64,000 nucleotides of DNA, from NCBI GenBank assembly GCA_037043455.1, contig JAWPHD010004361.1, positions 1 to 64,000 of the forward strand, read 5' to 3'. Positions 46,741-57,384 of the stretch are shown here, one piece after another. A program made the position numbers and the translations under genes. How positions within the stretch are numbered: the stretch's first letter is position 1; each line of letters begins with the position of its first letter. Below the pieces are notes generated by a model that saw only the letters and a list, made by a program, of their open reading frames with translations, did no database searches and was not told where the DNA came from. Source of the DNA: Cyrtodaria siliqua. Taxonomy: Eukaryota > Mollusca > Bivalvia > Adapedonta > Hiatellidae.

Positions 46741-47294
46741 TCTAGACACCATGTAGTACGACTCAATTCATCAATGGTATAACAGCCAGTAGAGCGTTCA
46801 CATGCCCTCTTGGGCCTCTTGTTCATTGATGTTACGACTATGACCAAGTTTGTAAAGATCCGATGCAAAATGAAGGCATTAGGCAATTGACAAGGCAAAA
46901 CATAGCTTTATTAAATGAAGAGCCATAACTCTGGGATTTGTTATCCAAAAATAATGTTTTTATTAAATCAAGGGTTATAACTCTGATGTTTATATTCGAT
47001 ATTATTGGTTTTCAAACTCGTCCGATCTTCCATTAATATTGAAACTCTGGTTAAGTTTGGTAAAGATTAGATGTAAAATGAAGGCGCTAGAGTATTGACA
47101 AGGTAAAATATACCATTGTTTATCAATTTAAGGTCCATAAATCTAGCGTTTATTATCTGGTACTAGTGTTTGACAAACGCGTCTGAGATTTCTTTGATAG
47201 TATGCCTCTAACCAAGTTTTATAAAAATTGGACGCAAACTGAAGGTGCTAGAATGTTAACAAGGCAAACCATTTTTTTCAATAATAATAACTAA

Positions 47295-47885
47295 AGTATA
47301 AAAGTCGACCAGGAAATGCAGCTTTCACAGTACACAGTAAACCCCAAAACACAAAAAAAGACAAACACGAATGGCAAATTTTAATAAGGAATAAAGGCAT
47401 ATGACGTCACGAACACAAAAAGGGTTGACAATAGGCTTACCGCCTTGGAACGGTCAGTAGCAAAAAATGCCGCTGGGGTTTAAACCAGGTTCTAAGGTGC
47501 ACCAGACCTCACACTTACCTTACTGTCATCCAAATAAAATGGGACAAAAAAAATAAAATAAAGAAATCCCAGCCATGAACTATTCTTTAACCAACAAGGC
47601 AGCATTAGTAGGCACTATAAGTAAGACACAAAGATGCTCGTGTATATATAAATACAAAAAATAACCTAGAAAGCCACAAGAAGGTACTCAGTGACTTGGC
47701 AGAAGCCAGAGCAACATGAACATAAACTATTGAGAGCACAACAAGACAAGATTGCAGACAAACATCACACCTCACAGTCCTTTTGGGCTTTAGGTAGACG
47801 TCATCATAGGGATCACAGCCTATCCGGTCATCACACAATTAAAGAGGAAAGCATAGTAGCAAAGTGTAAATGGGTCCACCACACG
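47295..47885 (-). repeat. PLE 3' UTR copy, diverged
   Basis: From agtataaaagtcgaccagga to the coding end (cctatccggtcatcacaca). It interrupts the ~158-bp repeat. Confidence 0.6.
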
Positions 47886-48129
47886 GGTCGTAACTGTGAT
47901 GCGTATTATCCGATATTAGTGTTCATTAAACTCGTCCAAGCTTTTATAGATATTAAGACTCTGGATAAGTTTGATACAGATAGAATGCAAAATGAAAATG
48001 CTAGAGTAATGACAACAAGAAGTTAACGGACGTAAGGTGGACAACAAACCATAGCATATTCTGAACACAAATTGGTCCATTACCAATGCCTGGTTTACAA
48101 TAAAATATACCGGTACTGCATAGTGGCAT

Positions 48130-48880
48130 TTTAATGTTCAGCTTAAATAAAATAGCTTATAGTGAGAGTGCAAGAACAATAACTCTATACTTAGAATACT
48201 TGTAAGCAGCTTAATTTAAAATATACTAATAGGACTGCAATGAAACTTCACCCAATGGTAGTGGGCAATGCGAGGAAGTGCAGAGTGCAAGAACCAAAAC
48301 TCTTAACTCAAAATTCTTGTCCGCAGCTTAACTTAAAAACTACTACATATAATAGAACTGGAATTAAACTTCACACAATGCTAGATGGCAAGAGAGGGTG
48401 TGTAGAGTGCAAAAAAACTATAACTCTGTATTAAGAATTCTAGTGGATTGCCTGGTCCTGTGGATGAGCGTTGGACCCCAGATCGAAAGGTTGTGAGTTT
48501 GATCCTCGCAGTGATCATGTTATCATTGAGCAAGATAAATAATCCCAATTGCTTAGTATTGGTTTTACCCGGGAAGACATCGAGAGAGATTAATATAAGT
48601 TGCTTGTTTCACAATCGATGTAAAACAATACGTTTAAACTACTAAGAATTCTTGTCCGCAGCTTAACTTAAAAACTACTAATGGGAATGGAATTAAACTC
48701 CACACAATGCTAGAGGGCAATGAGAAGAAATGCAAAGTTCAAGAACCATAACACTATCTTCACTCAAAACAATTAGAGTTATTGCCCTTTGTAATTTCAT
48801 ACTTAGTATTCTTGTCCGGAGCATAAATTGAAAAGTACTAATGGGCCTGGAATGGAACTTCATGGGTACGAACTGTGCAC
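48130..48880 (+). repeat. ~130-bp degenerate tandem repeat interrupted by a SINE
   Basis: Units contain aattcttgtccgcagcttaa, cttaaaaactacta, aatagaactggaattaaact, tcacacaatgctaga.ggcaa and gtgcaagaaccataactct. About four units are visible at 48,230, 48,310, 48,650 and 48,795. Confidence 0.6.
48442..48643 (+). mobile_element. SINE insertion with 9-bp target duplication
   Basis: Same family as 25,021 (cagatcgaaaggttgtgagt then ttgatcc; gagcaagataaataatccc; gcttagtattggttttaccc). It is flanked by aagaattct at 48,433-48,441 and 48,644-48,652; removing it restores the tandem unit. Confidence 0.75.
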
Positions 48881-49044
48881 TGCTTATCGCTGATTTGTTC
48901 TTATACTTTCACCTGATTCTCAGGCACAAACAATTGAAGCCTTAAATGACATATCTCAGTATCTGGATGACATATTGATCTCTGACAATCCTTTCCTATC
49001 TACTATGGTGAATACTATCTACCCTAAAGAATAATGTATTATTA

Positions 49045-50002
49045 GGCCTAAAAGAAGAAAGGTTTGTTTCCTGTAACCCGACCGACCGTGATTTTTACCC
49101 CCCGACCGTTTTTTTTTTTATAACGGTAATTTCATTTTTTTTATAGCGGTAAAAGATTCGCGACGATGACGACGCAAATGAATTATTATACCAGTCCTGT
49201 CGCTTAGCAGTGACCGTTTCCGTTTTCAATTCATATGTCCTGTTGGCATTGAAAGTTGTCAATTTGAAGTTCGCTTTTTTCATCAGAATCAAGCATACAA
49301 AGTCAAAAACATACATAAATCTCAAGATAAATGTTTTAATTTACTTGTTGCGAAGAAATAAATTCAAAATCGATTAAATATTGTGTTATACACGCGTTTC
49401 ACATTCACGGATTACACAAAATGTCAGCCATTTGCATTCAATATTATCATGATGTTGTTGTTTTTCAAAGCATATTTTGCCTAGCCATAAGCTTGATTCT
49501 TAAAAATATTATGTTTGTTTGAAATGTCAAAGGTTAAATATGATGGATGTTCTACGATTCGGAAGATTTCAATGGTTGGAAATATACTATTTTTGAAAGG
49601 GGTTTCCCCGGAATACATATCATGTGATACCTCTGTTTTTAAACTTCCAATCAAAGTTGAGCGCACTTGCGAGAAGCAGATCGACCTATTGCGAATACCG
49701 CTTGTTGTTTGCATAAGCTACTGTAGACCACAATGCACTCGACAGCTACACCAAGACGATTTGGGAGTTTTCTATTTGATGACAACAGAGTACCTGTATC
49801 TGCAGCTCTTTATGTGTACCAAAGAAACACAACACACACGATAGACTTGTTTTATGCAACAGTCAACTTAAAGTGTTTAATTCTTGTGTTATATATAATT
49901 TGAAACACACTGTATTGACATGATTGTCTAAAAAAAAATCCGACCTACCGACCCCCGTTTTTTTGGGCATGTAACAGGAAACATCACTATTTCTTTTAGG
50001 CC
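49045..50002. mobile_element. Harbinger-like element with TTA target duplication (958 bp)
   Basis: Termini GGCCTAAAAGAA...GTTTCCTGTAAC and its inverted copy (gtaacaggaaac...ttcttttaggcc) are flanked by TTA at 49,042-49,044 and 50,003-50,005. Excising it with one TTA rejoins the PLE reading (PKE.. to ..FNRATIS). An open frame of 109 codons (49,515-49,844) shows no known domain. Poly-T/poly-A runs next to ccgaccg words mark both subterminal parts. Confidence 0.7.
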
Positions 50003-50359
50003 TTATTTAATTCAATAGAGCTACCATTTCTGGTACTGTGGCTTCTTTTCTTGATTAACATATGTCTATTGAAAGTGGTGGAGTAGTTGGTTAAATTTTA
50101 GAGAGATGATTTTAATTTTGATATTGTTAATTATCCACACTTAGATGGGAATATTCCCGAGCTACTTCTTATGGGGTCTATGTTTACTTGACTTGTTCGT
50201 TTTTCTGGGGCTTGCAGTCTTGTTCAGGACGTCGTACTATATGTACATCTAAGAAGCTACTCTAGATTGGCTAACGTTACCAAAAACTTAGAAAACCTTT
50301 GCAAAAAAGGATTATCTTAACCCTAATTTTTAAATATAAAAGTAATTTAAGAACTCTTC

Positions 50360-50430
50360 TGCGACAAGGACTGTCACAAACTTAGTTCATTGATGATCCA
50401 AGAACTAAGTTTGTGACAGTCCTTGTCGCA
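50360..50430. repeat. Perfect 29-bp fold-back
   Basis: tgcgacaaggactgtcacaa acttagttc and its exact complement are separated by 13 bp. The left arm is PLE coding sequence (LRQGLSQ region), so the right arm is an inverted copy of it, placed exactly where the PLE is interrupted. Confidence 0.85.
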
Positions 50431-50431
50431 A

Positions 50432-51436
50432 AATAGTGGCCTTCTCCATCCATTTATGGCGTAGCGGCACCGCGATCCCTTAACTTTTGAAACCGACATG
50501 CCGCGATCCCTAAATCTGACCGCAACCCTTTAAAACCGTGATCCCTTAAAAGTGGGTCAAAATATTCATTTCCCAGTGTAATTAAATTTATGACATATCT
50601 GACCAAATAACGCCTTGAGGTATAAACTCCTGACAAACATACGTCCTTAGCTCCTGATTGGAGTGTTTTCCTAAGGATTTGAGGGGCAGAGGTGTTAATT
50701 ATCTCCGTGAGAAGGGTCTTATTCAAGAATTCAACCATGCGTACATGACCTGTAAAATTGTTCCGTCATCAAATGTGAAAATAATTTACTTATAACTTAT
50801 ATTTTATTGTAGCGCTGATTAACATGCCTCCATCCATTTTATCGCGATTTTAAATAGATAATGATGAGAAAAAGAGCTCACAAACGCAGAATTATTCGAT
50901 AATCACATAAAATTATAAGAATCTCGGGGTTGCAGATTATAATTTACGTTACTTCCGGTTTTGAATTTGCTTCCGTGTTGCAAACTAAATCGATTAATTA
51001 TGAATAAAGACAGCATTTTATAACATTTAAATAAACTTATAACCATTTCCTACCAGTTTTTTTTCGAAAACGCTAACTACTTCATGCAGTAAACATGACT
51101 TAGACGTTAAGATGTCAGCGTAAAAAGTTGATGTAAATCCGGATAGTCCTTATTTCGGATGCTTAACAAAAAAACACATGACACTTTGAGTTTTCAAGTT
51201 GTTGTTTTTTAAATGTTATTCACTTAAAAATAACATAATGACTCCTGTTTAACTTCACTACATATATAATGAAATGTTTACAAGACAAAAAACGTCTAGA
51301 ACAGCAAATGAAACAATGTATAAAGTTGAGTATATCATCTTAAACAAATCAGTAATCAGCCCCCTCCCGAACCCTCCCCCTGTCGCGCGCTAAATGCCAT
51401 TATCCCTTTAAAAATTCATGGAGAAGGTCCTTGCCC
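50432..51436. mobile_element. Unclassified insertion with short terminal inverted repeats
   Basis: ggccttctccat near 50,441 and atggagaaggtcc at 51,418-51,430 are inverted ends. Inside, the left part has repeated ccgcgatccc / gcgatccctaaa / gtgatcccttaaaa words and the right part complementary attatccctttaaa. PLE sequence continues beyond the right end. Confidence 0.45.
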
Positions 51437-52188
51437 TAATCACCTTACAATCTATACTAAACGTGTTAACCTGTTTATCAAAAGAGTTTATGATCTTATC
51501 ATTTTGCAACGCACTGCATGTTTAGTGGTTGACCCTTTTACAGTTTGCCACTGTGCATTCCTCTTTGAGTGTGCGATGACTGGACATATTATGGACCCTT
51601 TGATGACTTTGACCTACATTCTAAATGGACGATATCGTTTGATGTTTGTCTTAAAACCTTCTTGTCGTACCCTTAACGGTTTATTCTCTTGCTGCTTTGG
51701 CTTCCGCCAAGTCCGGTTCGACTTGTATGTCTACTTTTATATACGGACATGAACCATATGCTTAGTACATAAAAAAAGTTACATTAATTAGAAATAACTT
51801 TAGATTTCGGAACAATAGTATCTAGTCTGCGAACTAGTTTATAACAAAGGCATATCTTTCCTTAAATAGTATCTTGACATTGTGACATTCTAGTTGTATG
51901 CAAATTATGAAATACAATTTTACCAACATACATTAAATTTACAGCAAATTAAGATATAAGCTTAGGAAACTGAAAGCCACCATGCAATGACCCATACCAT
52001 GAGTTCTGCTAAGTAAAATAACTTGATGATTACATTGGTATAAGTTGCAGGTCAATCTGGAGGAGTTAAACCGTTCCAAAAAAGTAACGTTCATTACAAA
52101 ATTGTCCAATTCAATGCTATCCGTGATGTATTTGAATTTGTTAAACAAGACATGACATGACAATCGTAACAGCAAAACACATACATAC

Positions 52189-52482
52189 CTTGAACATAGA
52201 GTTTAGGTCTAACTGAAAACACTCCCTGACTTTCAGGTGGGATGTTAAATGCTTTACAGTAGATCTGCTTGTCATGATCATTGTCTGATGGAGTAAATGA
52301 AAAGCTTGTAGTTGCTGATCTCTGCTTTTCTACATTATCAATGTACCACACAATAGTAGCTGAAGGTCTGTTGGATGATGGAGAACATATCAGAGTCTTT
52401 GTCACACTGCCGATTACAGTTATAACTGAACTACTTGTTACCTCAGCCTGACCATCTTTTAGAGTTATAGTTGTGACTTTCA
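52189..52482 (-). CDS. Gene B Ig domain exon 1 (most upstream found)
   Basis: 294 bp, acceptor aactatag, donor CAAG|gtatgt, phase 1-1. Features: SVTKTLICSPSSNRPSATIV (first Cys), WYIDNVEK (core Trp), FTPSDNDHDKQIYCKAFN (second Cys). It is separated from Ig exon 2 by an 18-kb intron filled with repeats. It could belong to a neighbouring gene of the same kind if a terminal exon was overlooked between them, but none was seen. Confidence 0.78.
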
Positions 52483-54517
52483 CTATAGTTAAAGAAAATA
52501 CATTTATCGGATGTAAATGCAGTTACTATTTATCATTACATTATGGCATGCTAAAATTATATTTACTTATTAGTTATATGAAGGAATATATATATATATA
52601 ATCAGATAATGTGGCTACACATATACTTCAGCTTATCATGCCAATAACCTGCGTACGAGACAATTCTGTTGGTGTTTTTTAACAAACTAGAGGCGTCCCG
52701 TTTGTTTTTCTACATAAGCTGCATATTTGTAAAATATTAATTATTATTTCAATAGTTCAAAATATTTTTTTGCTTATTACAAAGTGTTGATTATATTGCA
52801 CCAATAGTGTAAATCAAAGACAATTGCCACTGGAAGATTTAATTAACAGATATGCAAGCAGAACTAAATTCAAAATGATACAGGATTAACACGCAACTAC
52901 TTTTAGTCAATACAATATTATGTTATCTCTATCCTCTTCTGTATTCCACATGTCAGTATGCAATCACATTATGGTAAATTAAAATAGTCCCTTTATCACT
53001 GTCGTGTAACCTGTACGGCTACTGTACAGCTAGCCAATTTTGTTATTTCCAAGATGGCGGTCATGTCAACATCCGAAAAAATAAGTGCCTTACATTTTTG
53101 CTCGTTACTTACTTAATTCGGCGTGACATGCATAGATATGTATGCTGACAGTTAGATACATGATTCCTTTACACTTGGCTGCATATTATGTAACAAAAGA
53201 TTTACAACTTTTTGAAAAATCATCGCTGAAGGATGTCATTTTTGTCGATCTGAAATCGAAGCGAGGAGTCGCACCTGTTTTGAACCATTACTGGCTTGTT
53301 TGTTCACGGATCGAAATAACTTGTATTACTTACTTTGTCATGTTATCTAAATGACCAGATAACTAATTTCTTGTAAACTATGTAATAAATAAGCAAAATT
53401 CTGATTAAAAAAATATTAGACTGTACGGTGCGTTACCATCTCAAATTTGCTACTGTACTGTTCAGAACCCAAATTTGTACGGTGCGTTACACAGATTTGA
53501 CAAAATTGCTGTACGGCGCGTTATGTATAATTGAGTTTTTCTGAATAAGAAAAGTTGTTTTATTTTTAGTTTCAGAGTTTCAAACTTTGCAAGTTATAGC
53601 AAGATAGTTTTAAGGATATTTTGCTCTTTCAGATTTTATGCTGAACTTCGTTGTTCATCTACATTTGTGTATCTTGTTACAAGACTACTTATTATTAATT
53701 ATTAAAATTCTACAAATTGCAGATTATAATTAGAAAGAAAAACACATAATATTTTTGTATTTGAAAAATTATGCTTGCCTCCAAGTTTCACCACAGTGTA
53801 CACTTTTAGAAACTGTCGTGTACTGTCTAAGTATGGTTAGTGAGAGTGATTTGGTACACAATAGAAGGATTAGAACGAAAGTAAAATACTTATGATGTTC
53901 CTTTCTTAGGTACAATATTAATTGTACACAATTGATGGCATGTTTTATAACAGCAATAATTTGATGTTTGTAACATAAATTCTGAAGGTTGGGGCAATGA
54001 ATAGTCATAACTAAAATAGTTTATACGTATTACAGAATAGTTTATTTAATTAAGTGAAAGAAACATAAGATAGTAGAGTAATAAGGCATTCAAAGTGAAA
54101 GAAAAAAACAGAACAACTTGAAATGTTAAATCAAGTGGAAGAGAATACAATTTAAATGTCATTTTATTATCGTTGCTTGAAATGAGGGTAAATGTGGATT
54201 GACACACGGAATAGGGTGCTGCCGTTTTGGAACATACAACAACAGAATGAATGAAACGTTTTGAGTTGTTTCTTTTATATATATGTATGTATGTACTGCC
54301 CTGAAGATAAGAATGGTTGTAAATTTTCGTCTCCAAAGAGAAGTATTTTCAGTGTTGAGTTGGTAGATGGGGAATTGAATTTAGCAATTTCTTATTTCTT
54401 ATATCGGTGTTACTAACTTATTGCAGTTAAAAAAAGATTTCAGCGTTTTCTACGAGTCCACAGACACATTCTAGTGAGCAGTAAGTATTTGACGGTTTCT
54501 TTGTCGGAAATAGTAGT

Positions 54518-54900
54518 TTAATGGAATGTTGTTTCTACATGTATCACAATTAAGTGAGTTTTTGAAAGAAAAACTGTTGCGGCTGGACATGAAACTTCAG
54601 GTAAGTTATTCCATTCGCGAATGACAGAGGGGAGAAAAGAGTCGTAGCGATAGTTTGCATGGGCATTAATAGTTTGGATGTTCATGACATTTCGTAGGCT
54701 ATATCTAAAGATGTTACCGGCAGAAGTTGGAACTAAATCAGATAGGAATTGTGGGATGAAATAGTTGACCATTTTATAAAACATGATGAATTTATGTTTA
54801 CGGGGGCCGTTTCCAAGAGTTCCCCAACCGATTTCTTTGTTAGATTGTCAATATAGACACGTTTTGTTGCTCCAGTTATAATTATCAGAATATTTTCGTA
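54518..54900 (-). pseudogene. LINE ORF2 C-terminal fragment (left member)
   Basis: Minus-strand pieces in order: TGATKRVYIDNLTKK, FYKMVNYFIPQFLSDLVP, FRYSLRNVMNIQTINAHA and SFLPSVIREWNNLPE. This series is the usual tail of many non-LTR retrotransposon proteins in aquatic invertebrates. Frames shift between pieces. Confidence 0.65.
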
Positions 54901-55177
54901 TTATATTTTGCCTAATTCATAGTTTTCTTATTGTGTGCAGTTATCGAACAGGATATCGACGTATTCTGATATAGGTTTAATATAGGACGTATAGATGGGT
55001 TCTAGTGAAACATCAAGTTTAAATTTAAGGTTTCACATAATATTATTTCTTTGCCATGCTTTTGATATGATATATTCAATGAATAAATCATTTGACAGAT
55101 AGACACCGAGGCGCTAATGGTCATAAACTTCAGTTATCATTTGATCTTACATAAATACAGACGGGTGGTTTATGAAA

Positions 55178-55580
55178 TTAACTATGCGTGCAAATGAGGA
55201 TGATTGGGTTTTGGATGGTTTTAAATTGTATAAGCCATTGTTCTACCCAATCTGATATGTTTAGTAGCTCAGAATTAAGTGTATTTGCAGCAGAGATTTG
55301 ATTATCTGCAACAATAAATAGGCCCGTGTCATCTGCAAGAAGACGAATGCTTGATTTGATGTCTTTAACGATATTATTAAATGTAGAATATGAATAAAAC
55401 AGGCCCTCCGATGGAGCCTTGGGAACACCGACTTTAATGTTATTCCAATTCAGTTGGGTACCAGGTAAGAAAACGCACTGTTTTGTGTCAATACGATAAC
55501 GTTGGAACCATTTTAAGAGACTTCCTCTAATACTAGCAGCCTTCAATTTTGCAATAAGTCCCTCGTGCCAAACACACGTA
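55178..55580 (-). pseudogene. LINE reverse transcriptase fragment (left member)
   Basis: Reads VWHEGLIAKLKAASIRGSLL, KWFQRYRIDTKQCVFLPG, NNIKVGVPKAPSEG (the GVPQGSxLGP block, altered), then SIRLLADDTGLFIVADNQIS (the FADDT block, catalytic Asp pair kept) and WVEQWLIQFKTIQNP. Non-LTR retrotransposon (LINE) palm, inactive: the GVPQGS box is mutated and flanking domains are missing. Confidence 0.75.
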
Positions 55581-55619
55581 TACAATTCCTTCTGTAAAGC
55601 TTTAGATTCTTGAGAGAAA

Positions 55620-56030
55620 ATAAAGGCGATATTCTGTGATATCAGGAAAACCTTTGATCGTGTTTGGCATGAGGGACTTATTGCAAAAAAAAAAAATAAA
55701 AAAATATATATGAGTACGCAAAATACAAAATGAGGATGCACGGATAGTAACTGGAGCAACAAAACATGTCTATATTGACAACATATACAGAGGTTAGGGA
55801 ACTCTCCATCATGTTTTTTTTATAAAATGGTAAACCATTTAATCCCAAAATTCATCTGATTTAGTTCCTACTTCTATCGGTAACATCTCTTCTTCCGTAC
55901 GTCAATCCCCATTTACCCCTATTTCAAGCAACGATGATAAAATGACATTTACATTGTATTCTCTTTTATTTGATTTAACATTCAAAGCTTTTTTTTTTTT
56001 CTTTCATTTTGAATGCTTTATTACCCTACT
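55620..56030 (+). pseudogene. LINE fragments of the right member, with internal deletion
   Basis: Plus strand: IRKTFDRVWHEGLIAK (55,630-55,685), then an A-rich run, then RKIQNEDARIVTGATKHVYI and DNIYRE (55,712-55,790), followed by eroded C-terminal sequence. The reverse transcriptase core between these is absent. The VWHEGLIAK segment is itself an inverted copy of 55,553-55,580. Confidence 0.6.
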
Positions 56031-57025
56031 ATCTTATGTCTCTTCCATTTAATTATATAATCTATTCTGGAATACGTATCAATATTTAGCACTATTCATT
56101 GCTCTTACCTCCAGAATTTATATTACAAACGTATCAAAATACTGCTGTTAAACATGCCAATCAATTGTGTAAAACTAATATTGTGCCTGGGAAAAGAACA
56201 TCATAAGTATTTTACATTCGTTCTTATCCGTTTTCTTCTACTGTGTACAAATATTGTAAATACTTGTGAAATAAAATGTTTAAACCAAATCACTCTTGAT
56301 AACCATACTTAGGCTGTACACGACAGTTTCTAAAGGTGTACACTGTAGTGAAACTTGGAGGAAAGCATAATATGAAAGAGCAATATATCCTTAAAACTAT
56401 CTGTGTCTTGCTATAACTTGCAAAATTTGAAACTCTGAAACTAAAACTAAACAACTTTTCTTATTTAAAAGAACAAAAATACATAGGAAGTGTCTTGTCT
56501 ACATCTAAAACACACCAAAATTCCTTAATTATACGTAACGCACCGTACAGTAATTTTGTCAAATCTGTGTACCGCACCGTACAGATTTGGGTTCTGAATG
56601 CACCGTACAGTAGCAAATTGGAAATGGTAATGCACCGTACAGCCTTATATTTTTTGAATCAGAATTTTTCTTATTTGATGCAGTTTACAAGAAATTAGTT
56701 ATCTGGAAATTAGATATCATCACAAAGTAATTTCGCTTCGATCCGTGAACAAACAAGCCAGTAATGGTTCAAAACAGGTGCGACTCCTTGCTTCGATTTC
56801 AGATCGACACAAATTGACATGCTTCAGCGATGGTTTTTCAAAAAGTAGTAAATCTTTTGTTACATACTATGCAGCCGAGTGTAAAGGAATCATTTACCTA
56901 ACTGTCAGCATACATATCTATGCATGTCACGCCGAATTAAGTTACGAGTAAAAATGTAAGGCACTTACTTTTCGGATGTACGCCATCTTGGAAATAACAA
57001 AATCGGTAAGCCGTACAGTAGCCTT

Positions 57026-57303
57026 ACAGGTTACACGACAGTGATCACAATACTTTGCTTCAGGTTTGACTTTACCTGCGAATGCAATTTCTGGAGACTT
57101 CGGGGTGTACAGGGCTGCTGTTAGACCCGGGAATGAGGGTATTCCACATTCAAATCTGACAGTTTTGTCTGCATTACCAGTAAATTGTGTGTACTGTTCC
57201 AAGGTAAGTTTTGATCGGTAGAGTTTCTCCGAGTCAGTACAGCTGCTTTCTGTCTCTGTAGCAGCAACTCCTAATGCTGAATATTGTTGACGTGATGCAC
57301 CAT
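57026..57303 (-). CDS. Unidentified exon-like open frame
   Basis: Possible acceptor (gctacag) and donor (ACCT|gtaagg) enclose an open frame with NGASRQQYSALGVAATETES, LYRSKLTLEQYTQFTGNADK, TVRFECGIPSFPGLTAALYT and KPEAKYCDHCRVT. It ends at the edge of the inverted repeat, which duplicates only its last ~20 bp. I do not recognise the family. The CDHC motif could be a metal site. Could be a host exon on the gene B strand or part of a transposon. Confidence 0.35.
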
Positions 57304-57384
57304 TCTGTAGCTAACACAATTGAAACGTGTGTGTTATTGTAACATTTAATGTAAAAAATAATGCTGAAGGGTAAACATGTAAAA

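Larger units (their letters stand above)
39783..46821 (+). mobile_element. Hairpin-capped satellite element 1 (7.04 kb)
   Basis: Left cap: AGCTCTACTGGCC-aag-GGCCAGCAGAGCT, an almost perfect 13-bp hairpin, then ttatgggatgg, a ccgtcgtccgtccg run and gttaactttt. Body: the 145-bp satellite. Right cap: gccagtagagcgttcacat and the hairpin gccctcttgggc followed by ctcttg. The element at 59,179-60,938 has the same two caps in reverse order around different satellites. Flanks are T-rich (..gattttt | ttcattg..), compatible with insertion between two Ts as in Helentron/HINE elements; that assignment is tentative. No coding capacity. Confidence 0.65.
39640..48040 (-). mobile_element. Older hairpin-capped satellite element, split by two insertions
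   Basis: Pieces at 39,640-39,782, 46,822-47,290 and 47,888-48,040 are units of the ~158-bp repeat that makes up 60,085-60,870 (shared: atgaaggc..tag...gacaaggcaaaatata, gggccataactct, tatccgatat, tcaaact.gtccga). The last piece ends in aagttaacggacgtaaggtg, a worn version of the capped end at 60,870-60,905. The element at 39,783-46,821 and the PLE tail at 47,295 sit inside it. Confidence 0.55.
48862..51770 (+). mobile_element. One PLE copy split by two younger insertions
   Basis: Coding fragments in order: TAYR..LSPDSQAQTIEALND and YLDDILISDNP (48,880-49,030), FNRATISGTVASFLD and HMSIESG (50,006-50,090), DFNFDIVNYPHLDGN (50,107-50,155), IKVI.ELFCD-type end of the next block (to 50,400), and FIKRVYDLIILQRTACLVVD (51,468-51,540) to 51,765. 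Stops and frameshifts are frequent. The breaks coincide with elements at 49,045-50,002 and about 50,432-51,436. Confidence 0.65.
17327..52482 (-). other. Gene B: Ig-domain transmembrane receptor with multi-tyrosine tail (gene span, 5' end not found)
   Basis: Minus-strand exons, 5' to 3': Ig (52,189-52,482), Ig (33,922-34,230), Ig (29,139-29,471), TM (24,720-24,860), then tail exons at 22,256, 21,953, 20,760, 20,380, 19,926, 19,523, 18,304 and 17,327. All Ig exons are phase 1-1, the usual modular phase. The TM exon enters in phase 1. From 22,256 on, each exon's exit phase equals the next exon's entry phase (2-1, 1-2, 2-1, 1-2, 2-1, 1-2, 2-1, 1-stop). The predicted product is a type I membrane protein whose tail carries six YxxL motifs and other tyrosines, suited to SH2-domain signalling. 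Role inferred: cell-surface recognition or adhesion with phosphotyrosine signalling, perhaps immune. The first exon (signal peptide) is not seen and could be right of the window or inside the introns. Whether the three Ig exons belong to one transcript is not proven. Confidence 0.7.
52996..57045. mobile_element. 4-kb inverted repeat: two LINE fragments head to head
   Basis: Left arm 52,996-54,900 and right arm 55,715-57,045 are inverted copies for most of their length, including the outermost cactgtcgtgtaacctgta, the gtacggtgcgttac words, tttctaaaggtgtacactg and the coding C terminus. Both members have their LINE 3' side facing outward. Divergence is moderate, with indels. The right copy lacks much of the reverse transcriptase that the left copy keeps. 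Confidence 0.7.

Noticed and set aside
39940..46782. More than twenty open frames of 68-75 codons (MFVLIISW... type)
   Set aside because: They recur every 145 bp with the satellite, in step with its period, and carry no domain; by-products of the repeat.
49515..49844. 109-codon frame as a host gene
   Set aside because: Located entirely in a TTA-flanked transposon, no known domain; at most part of a lost transposase.
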